Source of the DNA: an uncultured Pseudomonadota bacterium
GTDB taxonomy: Bacteria; Pseudomonadota; Gammaproteobacteria; Methylococcales; Methylomonadaceae
NCBI GenBank assembly: GCA_903876445.1
Contig: CAIQZX010000130.1
Location: 1 to 34,517, forward strand
Reading direction: 5' to 3'
DNA length: 34,517 nt
Part shown: one piece after another, positions 24,843-33,094 of the stretch
Layout of the letters: each line of letters starts with the position of its first letter
Numbering within the stretch: position 1 is the first letter of the stretch
Position numbers and translations under genes: made by a program
Notes under the pieces: model-generated
What the model was told of the DNA's origin: nothing
Databases searched by the model: none
What the model saw: only the letters and a program-made list of their open reading frames with translations

Positions 24843-25337
24843 ATGATTGAACACACGTTTCCAATTGCAGAACAGTTGATTGCTAATGCTTTGCAGCTAG
24901 CACAACGACTCTACAACCAACTCGCGCAAGAATCCGAAAGTTTGATAAGACCACCCAAGGCGGATTTTATCAATGCTGTAGCAGGTAACAAGCGCGAATT
25001 GGTTGCTCAATTAGATATGTTTAACAAACAGTTAGAACAGATTTTAGCGGCAGAACAGTTGCCGCTGTCTCCAGAAGGTGTGACCGCTTATTTTCAGCGC
25101 GTAGCGATGGCGGGCTTATCTTTTGACACAGCGAAAGTAGAATGGGAACAACTGATGCGTTTATGTGTAGATTGTAAACAACTCAATGAACAAAACGGCG
25201 CAAGCATTGAAATGTTAGCCCGCAACAATAAACGCACGCTTCATATTCTCAAAGGTAAGTCTGAAAATGTGACCGCTTATGGGCGTGATGGAGCTGTGAT
25301 TAGTGATTTTTCAAATAGCACTTTTGTTTCCGTTTAA
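24843..25337 (+). CDS. flgN: FlgN, export chaperone for FlgK and FlgL
   Basis: 164 aa, mostly helical. FlgN binds the C-termini of FlgK and FlgL and delivers them to the export gate. The position directly after flgM is the standard one. The tail ARNNKRTLHILKGKSENVTA with YGRDGAV is the conserved end of FlgN. The ribosome site is weak. Since FlgL here is unusually large, the chaperone's C-terminal target in FlgL is still normal, because the insert is central. Confidence 0.9.
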   Translation: MIEHTFPIAEQLIANALQLAQRLYNQLAQESESLIRPPKADFINAVAGNKRELVAQLDMFNKQLEQILAAEQLPLSPEGVTAYFQRVAMAGLSFDTAKVEWEQLMRLCVDCKQLNEQNGASIEMLARNNKRTLHILKGKSENVTAYGRDGAVISDFSNSTFVSV

Positions 25338-25679
25338 TTTTTAGAGAAAACGCATTATTTAAAGACTTGCAACGAAAGTCTTCGTTGAGTATTTTCAAAA
25401 AACAGGGGTAATTTTCAAATTTTACCGCTGATGACTAAACTGACATTTGCGGAAAAATACTCACCGTTATGGCAATAAAACAACCGCGTCATCATTCATA
25501 ATTCATTTTTCAAGTAACGAAAAACCTCGCCGCTCAAAACGTGGCTATAAGCCGTTCAATTCTAATTTTTCGTGGTGTACAAAATTTTCCCTGTGTTAAA
25601 ATCGCGCCGGTTCTCATAAAAAACACGACGAATTTACGGCAAATTTAATCCGTCAATCACAGAAAAACCTCAAAATAAA
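25338..25679. other. Intergenic gap after flgN
   Basis: 342 bp without a convincing gene. A 7-bp hairpin CAACGAA/TTCGTTG (25370-25387, loop AGTC) followed by AGTATTTTC may be a weak terminator for flgAMN. An extended -10, TGT-TAAAAT at 25594-25602, lacks a good -35 but could drive the next gene. Nothing else is recognised. Confidence 0.4.
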
Positions 25680-26651
25680 ATGAAAAAATGGACAACGAAA
25701 ATCTATTGGCAGGTTATTTTATTAACCCTCTCGCTTTCTGGTTGTGCTGTCGAGCAATCAGAGTCATTAAGAATCGGTGTTAACACATGGGCAGGATTTG
25801 AATTTTTATTTCTTGCTGAACAAAAAGGGTTTTTTAAAGAAGAAAACCTCGATGTAAAGTTAATCGAATTCAGTTCACTTTCAGATACCCGCCGCGCTTA
25901 TGAACATGGACAAATTGATGGTTTAGGCACAACTGTCGTCGAAGTTTTCTACGCGCGTGAACAATCCCCCGATAGAGCCTTGCAAATTGTGCAAATCGTT
26001 GATGCGTCAAATGGTGCGGATGTCATTTTATCGACAGCAAAAATTAAAGATGGCAAAACATTACGCGGTGCAAAAATTGGGCTTGAACTTGCCTCACTTA
26101 GCGTTTATGTTTTAGCAAGAGGACTTGAATCGTTTGGTTTGACGCTCGCAGATGTAAATACCGTTACAATGGATCAAATTTCACTCGGCGAAGCATTAAA
26201 TAATAAAACACTTGATGCCATTGTGACGTATCCGCCCATTTCAGTGCAAGTTCAACACGATGCCAAATTAAATACGTTATTTTCTTCGGCTCAAATTCCT
26301 AATGAAGTCATTGATGTTTTAGCGATTGACCAAACCACGATTAAAAAACGTCCGAACGAAATTCAAAAATTATTAAATGGCTATTACAAAGCGATTCGTT
26401 ACACACAAGAAAATCCGCAAGAGGCTTATCGAATCATGGCGGAACGTGAAAAAATCACGCCTCAAGAACTTGAACACATTTTGACTAACGAATTACACCT
26501 TGTAATGCAAAATGAGCAATTCGAATTTTTCAAACAAAATGGCACACTTTCAACAGTCGTTGATTTGACAGATAAAATTCTACGTCAAACAGCACAAATC
26601 AAAGGGAGCGACCATCGCGCCGATATAATCAATGATATGTTTGCCAAATAG
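25680..26651 (+). CDS. NitT/TauT-type solute-binding lipoprotein
   Basis: 323 aa. A lipoprotein signal ends with the lipobox LSGC (Cys22). The mature part is a periplasmic binding protein of the NMT1/ThiY/SsuA type: RIGVNTWAGFEFLFLAEQKG, then FFKEENLDVKLIEFSS; IDGLGTTVVEVF and LDAIVTYPPI line the expected cleft. The family binds nitrate, sulfonates, pyrimidine precursors and others; the ligand here cannot be named. No ABC permease or ATPase lies nearby. The next gene, 8 bp on, is a membrane hybrid kinase, so the protein may present its ligand to the kinase rather than to a transporter. Confidence 0.88.
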   Translation: MKKWTTKIYWQVILLTLSLSGCAVEQSESLRIGVNTWAGFEFLFLAEQKGFFKEENLDVKLIEFSSLSDTRRAYEHGQIDGLGTTVVEVFYAREQSPDRALQIVQIVDASNGADVILSTAKIKDGKTLRGAKIGLELASLSVYVLARGLESFGLTLADVNTVTMDQISLGEALNNKTLDAIVTYPPISVQVQHDAKLNTLFSSAQIPNEVIDVLAIDQTTIKKRPNEIQKLLNGYYKAIRYTQENPQEAYRIMAEREKITPQELEHILTNELHLVMQNEQFEFFKQNGTLSTVVDLTDKILRQTAQIKGSDHRADIINDMFAK

Positions 26652-26659
26652 GAATCGCC

Positions 26660-29464
26660 TTGAATAATTCTCTCGTCGATAATCGGATTAAAAAATCATT
26701 AAAACGTAAATTGCTACTCCCGATTTTTAGCGTGAGTGTTGTTTTAGTTATTGCCGTTATTTTCATGGCACACACTAAATTTCACAAATTATTGATTGAA
26801 CGATTAGCATTGCAAGCAGAATTAGTCGCGAATACCGTAAATTATGCGGCAGATGGTTTATCGAGATCAGGCGAATTACAACGGATTGTCACATCGCTAG
26901 GCGCAGAACGTGAAATCAACATGATTTTAGTGGCGACCAATTCGGAATCGACAAAAATTATTGCGTCAACAAAAAATATATTTTTAGGCGAATCGTTAGA
27001 GTATTTGCAAGATGAAGAGATTTCAGCCCCCATTTACGACGCTTTAAAAACAAAACTTAAATATCAACATTTTGACAAACAAAGCCATCGCTATGAAATT
27101 GCGTTGCCACTTACGCTAATCACGGCACATTCTAAAATGCTTGATGAAAAACCACTCACAAACGCCGTCGTATTTGTGCAACTCGATAGCAAACGGGCAG
27201 AAAATGAAGCCTTGCAAACTGTTATTGAATTTACATTAAGCATTTTTAGCGTGTTAGCCATTTTAGTTGCTCACAGTTATTTTTTATTAAAATGTCACGT
27301 TTTAACGCCGTTGACAAAAATAACGCAACAAGTGAATGTCACTGAAAAAGTAGACATCTTAATTTTTTCTGACCCGAAAAAATATGACGAAATTAACGTA
27401 CTAAACGAAACGTTAAACGAAGCGTTATCGAGTTCAAATAAATCTCAACAAATTTTAGAACATCAAAAAATTGAATTACAAAATAGCCGTGACCAATTCG
27501 CGGCACTCGTCACAAACATTCCAGGTATCACATTTCGATGCGCTCTTGATGCTGACTGGACAATGTTTTTTATGAGTGGATTAGTTGAAGAACTTACGGG
27601 CTATCCCTTAAATGATTTTATCCAAAATGCGGTTCGTACCTACGCGAGTGTTATTTATCCTGATGACTCGGATTATGTGAATACTGAAATTGATGCGGCA
27701 ATAAAAGAAAATCGCTCCTATAAAATCGAATATCGTGTTCTTCATCGTTCTGGAGAAATTATATGGGTTCATGAATGTGGACGCTGCGTAGCGGATCAAT
27801 CCGGCGAAATTTGTTTTATTGACGGTTTTATTTTAGATATTTCAGAGCGAAAAGCCGCCGATGCTGCGCGAGAATATTTGTTGCAAATAATCAATGATTC
27901 AGCCGATTTCATTGCCATGAGTGATATGCAAGCGAATTTGAAATATATCAATTTAGCGGGAAAAAGAATGGTCGGTTTGCCACCGGATGCGAATGTATTT
28001 GAATTAAGAATTGATGATTTTCACTCAGAATCCGGAGGAAAACTCGTTAAAGAACAAGGTGTTAATTCGGCTTTTAAAAATGGTTTTTGGCGAAGTGAAA
28101 ATACGTTGTTGCATAAAAACGGTTCTGAAATTTCTGTTTCTCAAATTCTAACCCTTCACCGAGATGCAAATGGAAAACCTTATCTTTTATCAACAATTAT
28201 GCGTGATATTTCTAAACAAAAAGACGTTGAGAAAATGTTGTTTGAAGCTAAAACGGAGGCTGAATCGTTAGCAAAATCAAAATCTGAATTTTTGGCAAAT
28301 ATGAGCCACGAAATTAGAACGCCTATGAATGCAATTATAGGATTAACACAATTAGCATTGAATGAAGAAATGCCAAATGGCGTGCGTAATTCGTTAGAAA
28401 AAATTTATTCTTCCGCTGAAAGTTTGCTTGGTATTTTGAATGACATTTTAGATTTTTCAAAAATGGATGCGGGAAAATTAGCCATTGAAACGTATCCTTT
28501 TAATCTCGTTTTATTATTCCGAAATTTACATAATTTGTTTTCTGTCTCCGCTCAAAAGAAAAATTTGGAATTTAAAATTTTATCTTGTGAAAATGTCCCC
28601 ACAAATTTGCTTGGTGATGAATTACGCATTCAGCAAGTGTTGTCTAATTTGCTGGGTAACGCGATTAAATTTACAGATAAAGGCAGCGTTGAATTAAATG
28701 TCACGCTAATTGAATCACAAGAACATCAAATTAAATTACGCTTTAGCGTTAGTGATACCGGAATTGGCATTAAAAAAGAACATCAAGAAAAATTATTTAA
28801 TGCTTTTCATCAAGCAGATACATCGATTACACGCCGATTTGGTGGAACGGGTTTAGGACTAACAATTGGTCTTAATTTATTGAATTTGATGGATAGTCAT
28901 TTTGAATTACAGAGTGCAGAACAAGAAGGCACAACGATTTATTTTGATTTATGGCTTGGTAAAGTCACAGAAAACAACTCGAAAAACCTCGAATTGGAAT
29001 CTGTCAATTCTCATCATCAACAAGGCATTTTGTCTGAAAAATTGCGGGAACTGGGTAAAAATTTAATCGGTTTAAACATTTTGTTAGCGGAAGATAATTT
29101 GCTGAATCAAGAAATTGTAAGTAGTTTTTTAAAGTTATCCGGCATAAACGTAGATACGGCGTTAAATGGATTGGAAGTTTTAGCGCAGTTAGAAAAAAAT
29201 ACTTACAATGTCATTTTAATGGACGTGAATATGCCAGAGATGAGTGGTATTGAAGCCACAGAACAAATCCGCGCCCAATCTAAATATGAGAAATTACCAA
29301 TTATTGCTTTAACTGCTGGTGTCACCGTCGAAGAAAAAACCAAATGTTTTACTTGTGGCATGAATAATTTTGTTGCGAAACCCGTTAATCCAGAGGAATT
29401 GATTAACGTGTTATTAGCGTTAATCAATTCTGAAAACAAAGCCCGCGCTGGGAACGACAAATAG
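26660..29464 (+). CDS. Membrane hybrid histidine kinase (PAS-PAS-HisKA-HATPase-REC)
   Basis: 934 aa. TM1 (about 18-37), a periplasmic sensor region of ~150 residues, TM2 (about 190-210), then two PAS domains (~275-397 and ~403-520). HisKA has His550 in NMSHEIRTPMN; the ATPase has GNAIKFTDKG (666-675), DTGIGI (699-704) and FGGTGLGL (727-734). A C-terminal receiver has Asp855 in MDVNMP. It starts at TTG with AGGA 6 bp upstream; the next Met lies past TM1. It likely reads the state of the solute-binding lipoprotein encoded just upstream. No partner regulator or Hpt is adjacent; the Hpt at 10773 is a possible but unproven relay. The last residues ARAGNDK look like an extension over a repeat-like sequence. 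Confidence 0.93.
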   Translation: MNNSLVDNRIKKSLKRKLLLPIFSVSVVLVIAVIFMAHTKFHKLLIERLALQAELVANTVNYAADGLSRSGELQRIVTSLGAEREINMILVATNSESTKIIASTKNIFLGESLEYLQDEEISAPIYDALKTKLKYQHFDKQSHRYEIALPLTLITAHSKMLDEKPLTNAVVFVQLDSKRAENEALQTVIEFTLSIFSVLAILVAHSYFLLKCHVLTPLTKITQQVNVTEKVDILIFSDPKKYDEINVLNETLNEALSSSNKSQQILEHQKIELQNSRDQFAALVTNIPGITFRCALDADWTMFFMSGLVEELTGYPLNDFIQNAVRTYASVIYPDDSDYVNTEIDAAIKENRSYKIEYRVLHRSGEIIWVHECGRCVADQSGEICFIDGFILDISERKAADAAREYLLQIINDSADFIAMSDMQANLKYINLAGKRMVGLPPDANVFELRIDDFHSESGGKLVKEQGVNSAFKNGFWRSENTLLHKNGSEISVSQILTLHRDANGKPYLLSTIMRDISKQKDVEKMLFEAKTEAESLAKSKSEFLANMSHEIRTPMNAIIGLTQLALNEEMPNGVRNSLEKIYSSAESLLGILNDILDFSKMDAGKLAIETYPFNLVLLFRNLHNLFSVSAQKKNLEFKILSCENVPTNLLGDELRIQQVLSNLLGNAIKFTDKGSVELNVTLIESQEHQIKLRFSVSDTGIGIKKEHQEKLFNAFHQADTSITRRFGGTGLGLTIGLNLLNLMDSHFELQSAEQEGTTIYFDLWLGKVTENNSKNLELESVNSHHQQGILSEKLRELGKNLIGLNILLAEDNLLNQEIVSSFLKLSGINVDTALNGLEVLAQLEKNTYNVILMDVNMPEMSGIEATEQIRAQSKYEKLPIIALTAGVTVEEKTKCFTCGMNNFVAKPVNPEELINVLLALINSENKARAGNDK

Positions 29465-29494
29465 TAAAATCGTGTTAAACTTCGCTAATACAAA

Positions 29495-29568
29495 GCCTCG
29501 GTAGCTCAGTAGGATAGAGCGGTCTCCTCCTAAGAGACAGGTCAGTGGTTCGATTCCGCTTCGGGGCG
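29495..29568 (+). tRNA. tRNA-Arg (anticodon CCU), 3' CCA imperfect
   Basis: A full cloverleaf can be drawn: acceptor GCCTCGG/TCGGGGC (with two G-U pairs), D stem GCTC/GAGC, anticodon stem GTCTC/GAGAC with loop CTCCTAA (anticodon CCT, reading AGG), variable AGGTC, T stem AGTGG/CCGCT with loop TTCGATT. The discriminator G at 29568 is followed by CAA rather than CCA, so CCA would have to be added by enzyme or a base has been lost. The gene follows the kinase by 30 bp. Confidence 0.92.
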
Positions 29569-29595
29569 CAATATAAGCATCCAATCAAGTCCACC

Positions 29596-29628
29596 AACCC
29601 GCAAGTTATCTGACTTAGTGGGTTTTTT
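29596..29628 (+). terminator. Intrinsic terminator after tRNA-Arg
   Basis: The stem AACCC (29596-29600)/GGGTT (29620-29624) with an inner AAGT/ACTT pairing is followed by a T run (29623-29628). It is 27 bp after the tRNA and separates it from the restriction operon. Confidence 0.8.
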
Positions 29629-29686
29629 ATTGTCTGCTATTGTCAAATAAAGTCCATTGACTACCCAAAGCCAATAAACCATTACG

Positions 29687-29700
29687 CCTATTTACATAGG
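29687..29700. repeat. Short inverted repeat upstream of hsdM
   Basis: CCTAT/ATAGG with a 4-base spacer TTAC, 74 bp before the chosen hsdM start. It could be an operator or chance. The rest of the gap between the terminator and hsdM shows no strong promoter. Confidence 0.25.
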
Positions 29701-29774
29701 AAATATGAAACACTTGAAAAATGGCAGGCTTTCTTGCAACCTTGTCCGAATTAAACCAACGAGAAATCACCATC

Positions 29775-32147
29775 ATGGCATTAAAAAAATCAGAGCTTTA
29801 TTCGTCACTTTGGCAAAGTTGCGACGAATTACGCGGCGGCATGGATGCGTCACAATACAAAGATTATGTGTTGGCGATGCTGTTTATCAAATACGTTAGT
29901 GACAAATACGCAGGTTTGCCTTTTGCACCAATTAAAATTCCCGAAGGGGCGAGTTTTAAAGATATGGTCGCACTCAAAGGGAATCCTGAAATTGGCGACC
30001 AAATTAACAAATACATCATTGCGCCACTCAAAGAAGCCAACAAATTAGCTGAAATGGCAGATTTCAACAGCAATGAAAAATTAGGTGACGGCAAAGAAAA
30101 AATTGACCGTCTAACGAATCTTATCGCTATTTTTGAAAATCCCGCGCTCGACTTTTCTAAAAACCGCGCTGAAGGTGATGATATTTTGGGCGATGCGTAT
30201 GAATACTTAATGTGCCATTTCGCAACAGAAAGCGGCAAAAGCAAAGGTCAATTTTATACACCATCCGAAGTGAGTCGCGTCATTGCGAAAATTTTGGCAA
30301 TTTCAAACGCTACCAGCGACACAACCGTTTATGACCCAACGTGCGGTTCAGGTTCATTATTATTAAAAGTAGGCGATGAAGCAGGCGTAAAAGTTTCACT
30401 TTATGGACAAGAAAAAGACGTTGCGACCGCTGGGCTTGCTCAAATGAACATGATTTTGCATAACAATCCAACGGCGCAAATTTTTCAAGGTAATACGCTT
30501 GCTGACCCAAAATTCAAAAATGATAACGACTTATTAGCTTTTGATTATGTCGTAGCCAATCCGCCTTTTAGTGATAAACGCTGGAGCAATGGCGTTCATG
30601 TCGATAGTGACCCGTTTGGGCGATTTGATGCGTTTGGTGCGCCGCCAGCAAAACAAGGCGATTATGCGTATTTATTGCATATTATTCGCTCACTCAAAAG
30701 CACAGGTCGTGGCGCGTGTATTTTGCCGCACGGCGTTTTGTTTCGTGGCAACGCGGAAGCCGATATTCGCCGCAAATTGATTCGTAAAGGCTACATTCAA
30801 GGCATTATTGGTTTGCCTGCTAATTTGTTTTACGGCACAGGCATTCCCGCTTGCATCATCGTGATTGATAAAAACGACGCGCCAATTCGCAAAGGCATTT
30901 TTATGATTGATGCTAGCTCTGGATTTTTAAAAGACGGCAACAAAAATCGCTTGCGGGCGATGGACATTCACAAAATCGTCGATGTTTGGACGAAGCAAAT
31001 CGAAATGCCAAAATTTTCGCGCATGGTGAGTGTTGATGAAATTGAAAAAAATGAATTCAATCTCAATTTGCCGCGCTATATCGACAGTCAACAAGCCGAA
31101 GACCTGCAAGACATTGAAGCGCATTTGAAAGGCGGCATTCCAGTTACTGACGTTGATGCGTTGCAGGATTATTGGCAAATCTGCCCCGAATTACGTCAAA
31201 CCCTTTTCAACTCAATTCGCCCGAATTATGTGGCGTTATCTGTTGAGAAATCCGCGATTAAATCAGCGATTTATGAACACTGCGAATTTGTGACCTTTAT
31301 CGAAAGCATGAATGCCGTTTTTGGCGCGTGGGAACAAAACAGCATTGCGTTGTTAAAATCCCTCGAAGTCGGTTGTCATCCGCGTTCTGTTATCGAAACA
31401 CTTTCAGAAGATTTGCTTGCTCGTTATGAAAATCAGCCATTGATTGATAAGTACGACGTTTATCAGCATCTCATGGATTATTGGGATTCTACGATGCAAG
31501 ACGATGTGTATTTAATTTCTGCTGATGGTTGGAAAGCGGAAACTTATCGTTTACTTGAAAAAGGCAAAGATAAAGGCTGGACGTGTGATTTGATACCGAA
31601 AAATCTGGTGATTGCCTCTTATTTTGCCAACGAACAGCAAGCGATTAACGATTTAGAAGCCGATATTGAAAACCTTGCCGCGCAACAAACCGAACTCGAA
31701 GAAGAACACGGCGGCGAAGAAGGGCTATTTTCAGAACTCGATAAAATCAGCAAAGCCACTGTTGCCGCACGTTTAAAAGAAATCAAAGGCGACAACGAAG
31801 CCAAAGATGAAGCGGAAGCGTTAAATCGTTGGCAATCGCTCTACAATCAACAAGCTGACGCGAAAAAATCACTCAAAGCCGCCGAAGTCGCGCTCGATGC
31901 AAAAGTGTATGAAAAATATCCAACATTAAACGAAACCGAAATCAAAACGCTGGTGGTCAATGATAAATGGCTCGCCACGCTTGAAGTGGCTTTTCATGGT
32001 GAAATGAATCGAATCAGTCAAGCTCTCACGCAACGCATCAAACAATTAGCCGAACGTTACGAAACGCCTGTTTCTCAACATGTTCAAAACGTGGTGGATT
32101 TAGAAGCAAAAGTGAACCAGCATTTGGCGAAAATGGGGTTTTCATGA
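29775..32147 (+). CDS. hsdM: HsdM, type I restriction-modification N6-adenine methyltransferase subunit
   Basis: 790 aa from ATG 29775; an upstream in-frame start (29721) would add 18 residues unlike HsdM, whereas ALKKSELYSSLWQSCDELRG is a usual N-terminus. An N-terminal helical domain is followed by the N6_Mtase domain: GQFYTPSEVSRVIAKIL, SAM motif I DPTCGSGS (187-194) and catalytic motif IV NPPF (262-265). The C-terminal third (about 450-790) is long and contains a probable coiled coil (residues about 620-720), typical of the larger HsdM class. It forms the methylase with HsdS and, with HsdR, the restriction enzyme. It overlaps brnT by 4 bp (ATGA). Confidence 0.95.
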   Translation: MALKKSELYSSLWQSCDELRGGMDASQYKDYVLAMLFIKYVSDKYAGLPFAPIKIPEGASFKDMVALKGNPEIGDQINKYIIAPLKEANKLAEMADFNSNEKLGDGKEKIDRLTNLIAIFENPALDFSKNRAEGDDILGDAYEYLMCHFATESGKSKGQFYTPSEVSRVIAKILAISNATSDTTVYDPTCGSGSLLLKVGDEAGVKVSLYGQEKDVATAGLAQMNMILHNNPTAQIFQGNTLADPKFKNDNDLLAFDYVVANPPFSDKRWSNGVHVDSDPFGRFDAFGAPPAKQGDYAYLLHIIRSLKSTGRGACILPHGVLFRGNAEADIRRKLIRKGYIQGIIGLPANLFYGTGIPACIIVIDKNDAPIRKGIFMIDASSGFLKDGNKNRLRAMDIHKIVDVWTKQIEMPKFSRMVSVDEIEKNEFNLNLPRYIDSQQAEDLQDIEAHLKGGIPVTDVDALQDYWQICPELRQTLFNSIRPNYVALSVEKSAIKSAIYEHCEFVTFIESMNAVFGAWEQNSIALLKSLEVGCHPRSVIETLSEDLLARYENQPLIDKYDVYQHLMDYWDSTMQDDVYLISADGWKAETYRLLEKGKDKGWTCDLIPKNLVIASYFANEQQAINDLEADIENLAAQQTELEEEHGGEEGLFSELDKISKATVAARLKEIKGDNEAKDEAEALNRWQSLYNQQADAKKSLKAAEVALDAKVYEKYPTLNETEIKTLVVNDKWLATLEVAFHGEMNRISQALTQRIKQLAERYETPVSQHVQNVVDLEAKVNQHLAKMGFS

Positions 32148-32437
32148 ATTTAAACTTCACTTGGGACACACAAAAAGCCGCCACCAATTTGAAAAAACAT
32201 CAGGTCAGTTTTGAATTAGCAAGCCGCGTATTTGCCGACCCGTTTGCGTTGGCTTGTCAGGATAGAATTGAAAACGGTGAATATCGTTGGCAAACCATTG
32301 GTTTAGTTGAAGGTTGCTTGATTTTGTTAGTGGCTCACACCGTAGAAGATGAAAACGATTCCGAAGTGATTCGGATTATTTCCGCACGTCGCGCAGATTC
32401 AAAAGAGAGAAAACGTTATGAACAATCCAGCCGATAA
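32144..32437 (+). CDS. brnT: BrnT-family toxin (RelE-like ribonuclease)
   Basis: 97 aa. The N-terminal pattern FTWDTQKAATNLKKHQVSFE, then ASRVFADPFA, is the BrnT (DUF497) signature; the C-terminal VIRIISARRADSKERKRYE is also typical. BrnT is a small RelE-fold ribonuclease toxin inhibited by BrnA. It begins inside the last codon of hsdM (ATGA) and overlaps brnA by 20 bp, so the toxin is translationally tied to the restriction operon. Confidence 0.92.
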   Translation: MNLNFTWDTQKAATNLKKHQVSFELASRVFADPFALACQDRIENGEYRWQTIGLVEGCLILLVAHTVEDENDSEVIRIISARRADSKERKRYEQSSR

Positions 32438-32762
32438 AAAACATTTTTCACTTGATACCAATGCGCCGTTGACCGCGCAACAACTCGCAGAAATCGCCAC
32501 GCTTAATGCCATGTCAGATGACGAGATTGATTTTAGTGATATTCCGCCGCTGCCTGACGAATTCTGGCAAAACGCCGTGAGCAATCCTTTCTACACTCCC
32601 ACTCAAACCGTCATCACCAACGTGAGCGTCGATGTCGATATTTTGCAGTGGTTGAAATTGAAAGGACAAAATTATCAAGCGTGCATCAATACGATTTTGA
32701 AAAACGAAATGCTCCGAGAACGTGAACAAACCACCTTGCAGAATTTGAACCATGAACATTAA
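32418..32762 (+). CDS. brnA: BrnA-family antitoxin
   Basis: 114 aa. The middle section MSDDEIDFSDIPPLPDEFW and the C-terminal segment VDVDILQWLKLKGQNYQACI are typical of BrnA (DUF4415), whose C-terminal ribbon-helix-helix domain binds DNA and whose N-terminal part wraps the toxin. It starts within the end of brnT (20-bp overlap). BrnA usually represses its own operon, so it may also influence expression of the genes around it. Confidence 0.9.
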   Translation: MNNPADKKHFSLDTNAPLTAQQLAEIATLNAMSDDEIDFSDIPPLPDEFWQNAVSNPFYTPTQTVITNVSVDVDILQWLKLKGQNYQACINTILKNEMLREREQTTLQNLNHEH

Positions 32763-32803
32763 AACAGCCACCAAACAAACCCAAATCAAATGAGAATAAA
32801 ACC

Positions 32804-32836
32804 ATGCCAGAAATTAGCCGCTTTTTAGGAGGCAAC
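32804..32836 (+). pseudogene. Remnant of a DUF4160 gene start (first ~10 codons)
   Basis: The codons before the DUF2442 start read MPEISRFLGG, which resembles the conserved N-terminus of DUF4160 proteins (MP-x-ISRF-x-G). DUF4160 and DUF2442 genes commonly lie next to each other. Here the frame leads straight into the DUF2442 gene, whose own ribosome site AGGAGG sits in the last codons. The simplest reading is a deletion of the rest of the DUF4160 gene. The match is short, so this is inference. Confidence 0.45.
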
Positions 32837-33094
32837 ATGATTTCAGTAGAAAAAGCCAATTATCTTAACGACTACCGCTTACATTTAACCTTTAACACAG
32901 GCGAATCGGGCGACGTAGATTTGCAAGACCTCATTTTCAAATACAACGCCGCACAGCCATTGCGCGATATTGAAGGATTCAAAGCCTTCAAATTAGACGA
33001 TTGGTCAACGGTGGTGTGGGATTGCGGTTTTGATGTTTCACCCGAAACACTTTATGAACGCGCAACAGGGAAACGTATCGAATGGTTAGCGTAA
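32837..33094 (+). CDS. DUF2442 family protein
   Basis: 85 aa from ATG 32837, preceded by AGGAGG at 5 bp; reading from 32804 would add 11 residues that look like the start of another gene. The pattern NDYRLHLTFNTGESGDVDLQ, then FKAFKLDDWSTVVWDCGFDV and SPETLYERATG, is DUF2442 (a NadR/Ttd14-like fold in some annotations). Such genes often pair with DUF4160 in putative toxin-antitoxin-like units, but function is not proven. The stop overlaps the hsdS ATG in TAATG. Confidence 0.85.
   Translation: MISVEKANYLNDYRLHLTFNTGESGDVDLQDLIFKYNAAQPLRDIEGFKAFKLDDWSTVVWDCGFDVSPETLYERATGKRIEWLA

Noticed and set aside
29465-29494. TAATAC and TAAAAT boxes as a promoter for tRNA-Arg
   Set aside because: TAATAC lies immediately before the mature tRNA, and neither box has a usable -35 at 16-18 bp.
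29655-29690. TTGACT as a -35 box for hsdM
   Set aside because: No acceptable -10 hexamer at 16-18 bp.
29705-29899. 64-aa frame starting at 29705 before hsdM
   Set aside because: It runs out of frame through the conserved HsdM N-terminus and has no family resemblance.
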